64,000 bases of DNA, from positions 1,550,001 through 1,614,000 of the forward strand of contig JAKZZE010000001.1 of NCBI GenBank assembly GCA_024220505.1, given 5' to 3'. Of the stretch, positions 10,390 through 20,500 are shown in pieces. The notes beneath the pieces were generated by a model. That model had not been told where the DNA came from, did no database searches, and was given only the letters and a program-made list of their open reading frames with translations. Within the stretch, counting starts at the first letter, position 1; each line of letters begins with the position of its first letter. The position numbers and the translations under genes were made by a program. This stretch comes from Rhizopus arrhizus (Eukaryota > Mucoromycota > Mucoromycetes > Mucorales > Rhizopodaceae).

Positions 10390-11329
10390 TATCACTAAAT
10401 CATCCAAATCGGCTGTGTTTGGATGTACCTGTTTTCTTGATAGACATCTTCTCAAGTCACCAAAGTTTGAAATAAGACACTGATATATAGTATATGTTAG
10501 AATAAGATGATAACGTCCATGACATGACAAAAAATTAGTTTTGTCTTTTATAATAAAAAACAATGTTGCTCTGAAATGTTCAGAAAGATATGTTTTCTAA
10601 GGAATAAGCAAAGAAATGGTTATCATCCACTATCCTTCTTTTGTAATTAGATTTCTTTTGTCAAAAATAATGAATCAAATGTGCTGCTTTATTTACAGAT
10701 TATTATACCATGATGGTTGATGATAAGTGCCTGAAATAAATGTTGAATAACTCTATGAAATTTTCTGAAACATACAACTATGGTAATGGTCAATTTCAAG
10801 AAACACAATTGGTTTGATTTTATTACTGTAGTTAATATAGTATTGACCACATTTCCAAATGCTTGCATATTTTTATGTTCATAAGTCATTTTTCAATGCC
10901 AATAATTCTTTGAATTTTACCATAGAATTCAACAATAAAAAAAAAATTCTAACTTCAATTTAATTATCAGACTTGCATATCTTTCTAGTGAGATATATTT
11001 TCTTAAAGTAATTGTATTATTCTCCTTACTACTGAAAAAATAAAAGACTTTGTTACATGCAATAACAAGGCTTCATAGACATGGTATAGAAAATATGCTT
11101 TTGTATCATTCTATTTAAAAATGAGAAAAGTGGTGATTAAAAGCTATTAGATTGTTTGCTGAAGCTATCGTTTACTTTTTTTAATTTAAACATTAGTAAA
11201 AGGCGTGGCATAAAGCAGAGTTATATAAGCCTTGATTTTAATGCTCTATCCGTTACAAACATGTAAACAGTCATTCAATTCAGCTAGAAGAAAGGCAGGC
11301 AAAGACTCGAGGTCAAATACAAAAACCGT

Positions 11330-11363
11330 TTAATGATATTTGCATAAGCAAATATCATTAAAA
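11330..11363. repeat. Perfect inverted repeat (15-bp arms, 4-bp loop)
   Basis: TTTAATGATATTTGC and GCAAATATCATTAAA flank the loop ATAA. No T-run follows it as in an RNA polymerase III terminator. It could be a palindromic protein-binding site, a small transposon scar, or a cruciform-prone site. Confidence 0.6.
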
Positions 11364-11690
11364 CCATCTGGAACGGGAAGAAAAAGGTAAAAGGAATGCT
11401 TACACTTACGCTTCAACGCCAAACATTTCCTGTTCTGCAGCTATATGAACAAATTTCTCATATTATATTTTAACTATATTTTTAAAGCTTCTTCAAGGAT
11501 TCCTCTCGTTTGTTTTAGTTGTTTATCTCAATCGTTTAAACCAAGTTTAAGTTATTTTTCACTTTTCATGTATATCCTTAATGACATTATATGTCTGTCG
11601 ATTTTTTCGATAGCTTTTTATGCTAATGCCTAATCTTGACACGGATTACTATCTTTGAAGGCCTTGTTCAACTATGTCCTGCGTGATTAG

Positions 11691-11879
11691 TTATATTGTA
11701 CAGACAGCGATACTAATGATTATTAGAGCAATAAGAACAAACAAATACAGTGAGATTTTAAAGAATTCTATTGTTAAATGAGAAATGGTTGTAGAATCCT
11801 TATCATTTCTTTCATGGATATATGTTCCTACAGACTCAAAATTTGTACCGTGTACAAACCTCATTTGATTAATCATCAA
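11691..11879 (-). CDS. Possible small tail-anchored membrane protein (doubtful)
   Basis: This 62-codon frame encodes a polar N-terminal half (RFVHGTNFESVGTYIHERN) and ends with one hydrophobic segment of about 22 residues (SLYLFVLIALIIISIAVCTI), then stops. That layout suits a tail-anchored protein, but there is no family match I know, no upstream context and the region is AT-rich, so it may be chance. Confidence 0.22.
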   Translation of the reverse strand: MMINQMRFVHGTNFESVGTYIHERNDKDSTTISHLTIEFFKISLYLFVLIALIIISIAVCTI

Positions 11880-12081
11880 GATGTACCTGAATTCAATTAC
11901 GAGACATAGTAGCTATTAAAGAACTCATTTAATTTTTATCTTATGTTAAAATAAGAAATATACATTCTCACGGCACCTTTCAGTTGTGATTCTGAATAAC
12001 GTAAACTAAGAAGGTTTTCTCGACAAAGTGAGAGTGCTACCGTATGATCAGCTTTTCAACTCGCTAGCTAAAGTAGAAATG

Positions 12082-12142
<61 letters not shown>
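12082..12142 (+). repeat. Poly-A tract, 61 nt
   Basis: An uninterrupted run of A, far longer than other homopolymers in the window. No retroelement body or target-site duplication is evident on either side, so I treat it as a simple repeat. Confidence 0.9.
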
Positions 12143-12144
<2 letters not shown>

Positions 12145-12659
12145 GGAATGGACCATCTCACACTGACAATCAGTATATACTTGAATACCTCCTCTAAAAT
12201 AACTCATGTACGGAGAAACATATTCACTATACACATAACCTATTTCTATTTTCATTTACAAAATTCCTTTTGAATTTCGTAATGAGAGAGGTTAGTGAGA
12301 TTTAGACTGTAATCAAGAAACACAAGATACGGGAAATGGCAAGATTATCTTTTGTCAATGGTGGGAAAAAAAGAAAGATAAAACAGAGACACAAAGAAGA
12401 ATAGAAAGATGAGAAAGATGAGAAATACGGATGTTTGAGAATTGAGTAAAATCCGTCTAGGAAAAAAAGCGGGCGTTGATATGTATTTACTAAAACTACA
12501 GTATTTCTACTTTAAATTCAGACGATATTAGTATTTTTTGGACGAATCAAATGTAATTTTCAGATGTTTAACTTACCTTTTTTGGTGAAACAAAATAGAA
12601 ATCAGATGAAAAAAAATAGTTTTGAGACGAATGGAAGTTTATGTTCAGTTTTTTTTTTT

Positions 12660-13320
12660 TTTACCTGTAATGATCTTAATCCTTTCAGAAGAAAGGAAAA
12701 CCGTGTTTGCTACGGCGATACTTGGATTGGAAATTCGGTGTGACCTGCAAAGATTTAACTAGGGTGGTTCAAGATAATAACTTTAGCAGTGAAAGAATCA
12801 ACTTTTTTAGCAGGATTTTTCTTGGAGTCAGAGCAGACGTTATCACGACAGATATCCTTGACGGAGACGTGTTGTCATCAGGTATATGATTACCGTGTCA
12901 GCCAGAAATGGGGACGAAAGGAACAGACTTGGGGTTGAAGCCAATCTGCTTGATGAAGAAGGAGACCTCCTTGACAATGTCGTTGTAACGAGCTTCGGAC
13001 CACTTGGATCTTGTTGATAGCAACAATCAATTGACGGACGCTGAGGGTGAAGGCAAAAAGAGCACGTTCACCGATTTGATCATCCTTGGAAATATCAGCA
13101 GCATCACCAACAATGATAAGAATTACATGATCGGCTTGAGAAAAGTACCAGTAAATATGGTCTTGATGAAATCTCTGTGACCAGGAGCGTCAATGACAGT
13201 GTGGGGTTTCGAGCTTCAAGAGAGCAATATCGATGGTGGTAATCCGTTCACGTTCGACCTCAAGCTTATCGAGGACTCAAGCGTACTTGAAAGGGCTCTT
13301 ACCAAGTTCAGGATCTTCCT
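12660..13320 (-). pseudogene. TEF1: EF-1alpha (TEF1) processed pseudogene, internally deleted
   Basis: Right to left, the translation follows translation elongation factor 1-alpha: ELGKSPFKYA, a stop in place of the expected Trp, [75 protein letters not shown], then [20 protein letters not shown] and [11 protein letters not shown]. After that comes a deletion, then [22 protein letters not shown] and SKYRRSKHGF. Several frameshifts and stops exist. The N-terminal GHVDSGKST part is absent because the copy begins exactly where the Fanzor reading frame ends. There are no introns, and an A-run follows its 3' end (12650-12661 region), which suggests a retrocopy. The functional TEF1 gene is not in the window. 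Confidence 0.9.
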
Positions 13321-15961
13321 TCACTATCGTTTTTCTTCGGCTTGAAAACTTCCGGTCGTCCTTCTCCCATCCAAACTGCCTCAGAGATCGTCATCATATT
13401 AGTGGCGGCGTTTACGTCTCGTTGCCAAACCTTCTTACATTTAGAGCAACTGAGAACACCTTTGCCCTTAAAACCGGGTGTTTTGACTACTTTAAGATCA
13501 TCGAAAAAACAGGAGCTACACGTCTTTGATGTTTTAAATTCGTCAATCGTCACGACGATCAACTCACCAGCAGCTTCACGTTTTTTCAATGTTGCAAAAA
13601 ATTTTCCTATCACCCCACACCGAAGCCCTTTCATCTTGACCATATCCTTGCCGAAAACACCGGCACCAAAAACGACCAACGGGCACTTTTCTTTGTTTTC
13701 TTGGAAAGGAAGGGGCCTCCACTTCAACCTTTCAAAAAAAAAGTTAATAACATCTATTAAAGAAAGGCTAATAGCTTACTTCTTTTCGTCAGTGCGCAAT
13801 GATAACCCTTCATCTTCCTTCTTATCATTCTTGTCTTTCTTGTCTTTCTTGTCTTTCTTGTCTTTCTTGTCTTTCTTGTCTTTCTTGTCTTTCTTGTCTT
13901 TCTTCTTCTTCTTTCGCTTTCTCCGTGATCTGTTGTACTTGGCTGTTCCATGAGTCAACATGTTAACCATCATTTCCGGTGCTCTCTGTCGGCCTTGATA
14001 AAGCTGAAATCGGTGATGTGCAGTGTCTTTGCCATAAAAATCCAGGAGCTTGTCAAGGTGTGTTAGCATGTATTTAACATATTGATCATATGATCCAACT
14101 GCTGCTGTTTTTGGTGTGGGAATTTGGGACTCGATCGTCTTGATGCCAGAACACTCTTTTTTTAACTCGAGTTTTTTGCTATAGACAGTACTACCTGTTA
14201 AATGATAATATTCTTTTACAGAGGACTTCCGGATCTGCTTGGCTGAAGCTACGCCGACAACTGCCGTGAATAATGATTTACGCCCAGGGTCAAGGAACAT
14301 TGGATGATATTGATTGTGAACTTCTTCGTAGTTGAAGTCTTCGAGGGTTAATTCAACATCAGAGCCATTATTCATTCTTTTCTTTCGATAAAACAAAGTC
14401 AACAGAAAAGCCATCAGATTTGATTGTATTTCCGAATAGTATCTTGTTGTTTTCGTTGGGTGTGAGATCGTCCATGCTATTGTAAATTTAAGTAAAAAGG
14501 TTTATTATATAATATCATATCATACCTCAAACGTAATTTTTTGAAATTAAAAACACGGTAAAACATATTAAGTTGATTCTGGTAGCCTTGTGGCAGGGTC
14601 TCCTTAATAAAGGATGATAATGCATTGGCGCTTATATTCACGAACCTCCAATGCATACCCGGAGTTGGTGACAGGGAAAACAACCTTGGCAGCGGCAATC
14701 GCCTGACGTCATAGGCTTTGTGATTGTTGTGCTCGATCTCATATTCCGATAAGATGTTTGGCAGACAAGGAACAAAGCTGTTAGGAGATCCAGACAGAGT
14801 TGTAAGAGTCACTCGAGTTGGTATCATATTCTTTAGCGGCAGGAAGGTTTCATCAACAATTTGTTTCCTTTCTTTGGTAAATACAGGACCTTGTGGCCAT
14901 ACAGGAACTCCTTGACAAACACGTTGGTAAACGTAAGGGACAATTTTTATAACATCTGAATGATCCATTGACTATATAGTCTTAGTTATACGTGCTTTTT
15001 ATAATAGTATCCTACATACTATGAAGATATTTTGTGTTTTATAAAATATATACTTGCATATCCTTGATTCAAAGAGTTCTACTATGCTATTAGTGTATGT
15101 TGTTTGTAGTTGATTGGCCGCTTCCGATATACAATGGCTAACACCATTAGCAAGTTTCTTGTCATAAATAATATTAGGATAACTGTTTTTAAAACTATTC
15201 CAGTAGTCAAGTAATCCGTGCTGTAAATAGATGCCATTCGTGACCCGTTGATTTCTTATAAGTTGTGAGATTGAATACCAAAAATTCTGTTCATATATTT
15301 TATGGGGAATGGGACTATCTAAACGGGCCAAACTGAGGATATAAAAATTCGCAAAAAGCTGTGATCTGACTACAATTTTTCGCACGTCTTCACAAGCAGA
15401 AACAATTTTCGATTTAAGTGTATTTTGGTAAGTACTTTGTACACATTGATCAAAAGGTAGCTTTCGCGTGTATGCTTTATAATTTGGCCCCAAGTGCCTC
15501 AGAAACACTTCTTTTTTTGTTTGCTTATGGTTGGGGCAAGCAGGTGAACGAGATGACTTATGCCCTTCTTGTTTACAGCTATTACACTTAAGTTTAGTCG
15601 TATTGCTACCAGTTCTGGATCTTTTCGCCTTTTTCTTGTTCTGTTTTATTTCATTGGTCTGTTTTCTTTTTCTAGAGGTACCAACTTTTTAAACAGAAAA
15701 ATTAGGAAAGGCATACATGAAAAGAGTATAATGCTTACCATCATTTGCTGTGGCTTCGACGTAAAATTTGCACTTATAAGACTGTTTACTATAATGACCT
15801 GGTTCTTTGCAGTCTTTGCATAATGAGCCTTTTTATTGCGCGTTAGCTAACTGAAATATCGCGCTTTTTTATTTATTACCACTACTGCTGCTTGAAGCGC
15901 TATATTCTTGTCGTTTTTTAATGACTTCAGCTTTTTTATGTTGTATGATTGATTTATACAT
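13308..15961 (-). CDS. Fanzor: eukaryotic TnpB-like RNA-guided nuclease, six exons, one frameshift
   Basis: Fanzors are eukaryotic relatives of TnpB and Cas12 that cut DNA under an RNA guide. Exons are 15880-15961, 15739-15828, 15020-15684, 14526-14971, 13780-14476 and 13308-13728; introns are 48-54 nt. The product is 799 aa if one extra base is ignored. Two Cx2Cx4Hx7C knuckles (residues 31-47 and 91-107) and a basic linker lead to a helical recognition-lobe-like region. Next come RuvC-I (MFLDPGRKS, Asp490), a long KDK repeat, the block KCPLVVFGAGVFGKD, VVTIDEFKTSKTC (Glu723, candidate for the rearranged RuvC-II Glu), a zinc ribbon (C730, C733, C754, C757) and RuvC-III (QRDVNAATNMM, Asp764). 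An AAAGAAAAG run near 14390 shifts the frame: either a pseudogenising indel or a sequencing error. No transposon ends were found around it. The start codon is tentative. Confidence 0.85.
13829..13912 (-). repeat. 9-bp coding minisatellite (Lys-Asp-Lys units) in the Fanzor gene
   Basis: On the plus strand the unit GTCTTTCTT repeats about eight times in a row, preceded and followed by imperfect units. In the Fanzor frame it encodes a (KDK)n tract between RuvC-I and the RuvC-II region, bordered by KKKKK and EDEG. The length is a multiple of three, so copy-number changes keep the frame. Confidence 0.9.
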
Positions 15962-17044
15962 GTTGGTACAAAATGTGGAAAAAAAAGGATGATTATACAG
16001 ACACCATTTTTTTTAATAGCATTATATAAACTCCCCTTAATTTATCATACTTATTTATCATTTTTAATTACTACTCGAATATCTCTCTTAAGTGTATACC
16101 CAGTACACGTTTGTACATAAAAGTTCACCTTTTTTATGAGACACATTAACTAATTGTTTATGACAGACATGAAAACTAGTGAAAACATTAGCTTTCTACA
16201 TCCGCCATAATCCGATCCTATATCACTATATACGTTTAAATTTTGATTTTTATTTAATAAAAAGAATTGGGACGTTCAAGTAAAACTGAACAAGAGCAAA
16301 AAAACTGCTTTTGATAATATTTGGTAATAAGAAAGAGGCGAATAAAACTAAGAAATTTTAGTAGCGAAACAAGTACGTTTAAGAGAGAAGCTATTGAATG
16401 ATTACAATGGGCAAGTTTAAACGCTAAAAGCCTTATAATAATTGCTTTAATTTGTTATTTTCAATATTTTTATCAATTAAACAGTCTATTAACCTTGTAA
16501 TACACACAGAATGCTTAAGCTGTTTCAAGGACTATTTTCTTCAAGACTTGCCAAGGGAAAGTAATGCTTTAAACTCTAATTTAATGCTTTGCTCTATTTA
16601 GACAAATCCCTTAGTTGTGTAACGTGTCGTGTCAAATTAGATCCCTTTTTCATGTCGGAGATATATAAATATTTGTTAGTGTGAATGTATTGCCAGAAAT
16701 AAACTCTTGGGTCATTCTTCCTTTTTTGATATGGGGTCATGTTGTCTTGTGGATTTTAACGGACATAATTAAAAAAAAGTCAATGGCTTTTTATTTATAA
16801 AGCACAATGCATTTGCATGTTTTATACTCTTATTTGATCTACTAAATTACCTGCAATTTACATCAATTTAAATACAAGTTACTTACGTGACGATGTGTAA
16901 CGAATCAATAGAAAGAAGGACAATGTGGCCCTTTTTATGTTCAGTTCAAAAAAATAATTTAAGTTTAGGATTAATTTTTTTTTTTTTATGTATGTTTAGG
17001 ATTAAAGCATTCAACTTTTTTTTTTTTTTGTAAAAAAAGCATTC
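15962..17044. other. Intergenic, upstream of Fanzor; nothing supported
   Basis: AT-rich DNA with no long frame. It may contain the Fanzor promoter. I looked for inverted repeats that could pair with sequence beyond the EF-1alpha pseudogene and found none. Confidence 0.4.
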
Positions 17045-17060
17045 AACTTTATCTAATATT

Positions 17061-17252
17061 TTTTTTTGTATGAGGATTTTATTCGGATGCCGCATTTTTA
17101 GCTGATCATCATAAGAAACATTTTTTAATAACAGGGCTTAAACCCACGAACAAACAAACAGAAAACGACCATGGAGATTGGAACTAGTGCCACCAGACGA
17201 GAGACTAATCCAACAGAAAGAACTTGACCACTTCGCTAGGGGGCTTTGCCCC
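17061..17252 (-). mobile_element. tRNA-derived SINE, copy 1 (family A)
   Basis: It is flanked by the perfect 16-bp target duplication AACTTTATCTAATATT (17045-17060 and 17253-17268). Read on the minus strand, the head begins GGGGCAAAGCCCCCTAGCGA and holds an A-box-like TAGCGAAGTGG and a B-box-like AGTTCCAATCT at tRNA spacing; the 3' end is A-rich. A near-identical copy lies at 36206-36376. Confidence 0.85.
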
Positions 17253-17271
17253 AACTTTATCTAATATTGAT

Positions 17272-17557
17272 ACAGTTGATCCAATAAATTATGTCGTCCG
17301 GGCCGAACAAAATGTCGCCCAATCAGAAATAAAATGTCGCTTAATTAAAAGTAAAATGTCGTCCAATCAGAGATAAATTTTCGCTGCCATAGGAATAAAA
17401 CGTCGCTCTTGGTTAAAATACTTTTAAAAAAGAATAAATGTCGCTTTTGATTATAATATCTATCCCAAGCCCCTCCTCCTCCTTTTCCCCTGATTAATTA
17501 CCCAATTAAGAGATACGCTTATCATTCTCCAAGAATACCCTCCTGATCCACAGTCTT
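17272..17557 (+). repeat. Left terminal inverted repeat with 22-bp subterminal motif array
   Basis: TCG cores recur at about 17293, 17314, 17336, 17358, 17380, 17402 and 17440. The inner part, which includes the ATACCCTCCTGATCCACAGT stretch, has an open frame shared with the right repeat. Homology to the right repeat ends abruptly after CCACAGTCTT. Confidence 0.9.
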
Positions 17558-20500
17558 GAACTTATTCAAAGGTTAACGGAAGCTGAGACTTCCAAAGAAA
17601 TTGTGAATGCATTGATAAAAAAAAGAACATTCGATCAAACAGCCAAGGTGATGCAAAAGCTAAATAGTACAATGCAGACTCTAATTGCTTTATTGGTATT
17701 AACAACATAGGCTCTTACAGCAATCACGGCCACAGCATCAACAAGTACATCATCAACAACCGCAGCATCTTCAGACAGAACATCAGTATCCACAGCATCA
17801 GTAGCCACAGTATCAACGACCTCATTATCAACGACTGAAGCATTAAATATCCAAAATAAAAAATTTAAGGTAAAGAATTCGTGTTTGCAGCTTTATAGCC
17901 ATTAATAAACATAATTATAGCTCTCTGCAAAAGACAATGTACATATTGGCAATTTAAGAATAACACTAGGAGAGTTTCTAATTGAATACTATGAAAATTT
18001 GTTAATCGAATCACCTAAGGACAAATATTTTTCGTAGTAAGTATCATTCAAGACTTGAATCCATGGTATCGCAACAACATATTTATTTTCTTTTAGCCTT
18101 TCTCAAAACTTCATCATTGATATCTCTAACGAATCCCAGAAATCACAGTTGAACTATTTTGGTGTTGAAACGACGACTATCATCAAAGAAAAATATACCA
18201 GAGAACTTACTGAATGTGTTAATCATAACATTACCGAAATTACAGATTTATTAAAAAAAGTAAGTTTATAATAGGGCCAAATTTATATCTGGATTTCTAA
18301 CTGACCTATTTATATATTTGTATAAAGAAAGTAAATGCCCAAACTTTGATAAAGACCCAAATAAGGCTTGATTTACTCAAACCCGATAATATCCGTACAA
18401 GATATATAAAGAAAATTTATGACCACATGTATGTGTATTGCAAATAAGTTTTTTTTGTAAATAATGCATAACAAACAGACTCTTCTTTATAGTCTTTCCC
18501 TTCTTTTTTTTTTATAAGGAGACAAGTCTCTGAGTTTATTAAGCAACCGATTTAAAAGGCACGTGATATGTTTTTGTAGATTTTAAGGATTTTAAATTGT
18601 TGTTGTGTTTTTGTTTTATGAAATGATTTAGTTGAAAGAGAGATCACCCGTATAAGTGTGAGATCGACGTCGAGATGAATAACACGGCAGTACTAAATGC
18701 GGAAGAGGTACAGGAGAGATTCCATCGGAAATGAGTTGTTCTTGCAAGGAGGCAGACAAAAGTTGATTAGCAGAACTTATTGTGGCAGAAGTGGTAAAAG
18801 GACGTTGATCGAAGATCGAGGACCAATGGTTGCGCCAGACAGCTAACAAGATACAACCAAAGAAGATTGAAGGCTCTTGAATAGCAGTGGGGCGGCAAGT
18901 AGGAAACTGCAAGAGAAAAAGGGCACATCGTAACGAAAAGGTCGAGAAAGGCTGTTCAAACTGCGAGACCCAGAGGGACGACCAAACGGCAAGTTTGCGA
19001 GGACATTCAAGGAGGAAATGAGATGGTGTTTCTTCTGGTGCAGTGCAAATATGACAAATTTTTGACGTCCAATACAGGTTCGATCGACAAGGCAGTTTGT
19101 TGTGAAGTAGCCTGTACCAGATGTCACGGCTTTGCGGTCTAAGAGGGAAGCGCCATAAGGCGAGCCATTTGGAGGAGGTAAGATTCGGATAAAGGTTTGA
19201 AGAAGGTACAAACGGACAACATAAACGACGATAACGTCGAGAGGTGAGACGGAGGCGGACCCCAGGATGATCAACTAAGGACATTGTAACCAGAAAAGGG
19301 GACATATCGACTAGAGAGTGGGTCACTGGAATAAACGATGAGTGAGGACGCAGGAAAGCTCGAATAAAGAATGGTTGAAGCTTCAGTTGATCAAGTCGAA
19401 CCCACTTTAAAAACCGTTTAGTTAGGTAGGGGTGAATGGAGATTTCGGCGGGGAGCTTCGGTTGTAATCTTCCCTTGGTAGGATCGAATTTGTAAGCCAA
19501 GGAACAAGGCAGCTGAGCCATCGATTTCGGTAATGGACAAGAGGACGAGAAAACAGAAACATCACTTAGCTTGAGGCATAGAGCTGTTTGAGGGTTGATG
19601 ACGACCTGGTCAAAGAGATGCGGAAGATTATCCACAGCCGTGAAAAATAAGGAGAAGACACCGTCAAAGGATTGGGCCAAAGCCTTAGGTCGTAAGGAAG
19701 GAAAAACAAACGCCTGGCGATAATCCAAAAGTATAGGCACTTGGGACCCAACTGGTAAGGAATGCCTCAAGAGATGATCGACGAGCAGAGGCAATACAAC
19801 GGACGATTGTAACGAACGATGGTTCCAAAAGTCTGAGGTAGGAGAGCAAGGACAATCATGAAGAAGAGGCAATAACCATCTCAACTGTAGAGCACTTTGC
19901 TGGATGTGAGGATTGAGAACCCCCAATCCACCTTTGTTGCGAGGAAAGCACATGGTCTCAAAGCTAACCCTTGGCGATCTTTTGGCAGAAACAAATCCTG
20001 ATATTTGAGATTTCAGTCTTTTGAAGAATAATTTTGGAACGGAAAGAATGCGGAGCACATGCCACAATTTGGAGGGAATCAAAGAGTTTAAAATAGTAAC
20101 ACGACCCCGAACAGACAAAGACCGATGAGAGTGCAGTTGCACGCCAGTCGTAATTTTAGACAGTAGTGAAGTAAGATAAGTGTCACGTTGGGCAATGGAA
20201 GAATGGAGAGGGAAGCCCAAATAGATGACCGGTTCACGAGATGAGCTGTCATGCCAGGAGTGGATCTGTTGCTGCAAGAGAGGTGTCCGCCAAATACGCT
20301 GATAGCATAAGCGAGAACCTGAGAGGGAGACTGCTTCTGTTTTATTAAAGTTTACCTTTGCATTGGAAGCCTTAGCATATAAATTGAGATGCTCATGTAA
20401 AATATTGAGCTCGTATGGATCATTTAGGAAACAGACAACGTCATCCGCGTAGGCAAGCAATTTCACTTTGGAGCGAGACTCCAAGTCAGGGGGAGAGCAG

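Larger units (their letters stand above)
10392..12680. other. Intergenic region without a supported gene
   Basis: AT-rich sequence with short non-recognisable frames only. Notable contents are a perfect 15-bp-arm hairpin at 11330-11363, a small membrane-segment ORF at 11691-11879 and an uninterrupted A61 tract at 12082-12142. A promoter-like stretch (TTATATAAGCC near 11219) precedes the hairpin, but no convincing gene follows it on the plus strand. Confidence 0.4.

Noticed and set aside
12028..12273. Open frames across the A61 tract (poly-Lys / poly-Phe)
   Set aside because: They exist only because a homopolymer contains no stop codon; no flanking coding signal.
12440..12690. Possible transposon end beyond the EF-1alpha pseudogene (several TCAGA(C/T)G words)
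   Set aside because: Three or four loose 8-bp words without regular spacing or an inverted partner upstream of the Fanzor gene.
13829..13912. CRISPR-like direct repeats
   Set aside because: The 9-bp units are contiguous without spacers and encode a KDK tract; this is a coding minisatellite. The 22-bp TIR arrays likewise have no spacers and no cas genes.
13233..13953. Plus-strand frames of 98 and 203 codons
   Set aside because: They are antisense shadows of the Fanzor last exons and the KDK minisatellite; the minus strand carries the recognisable domains.
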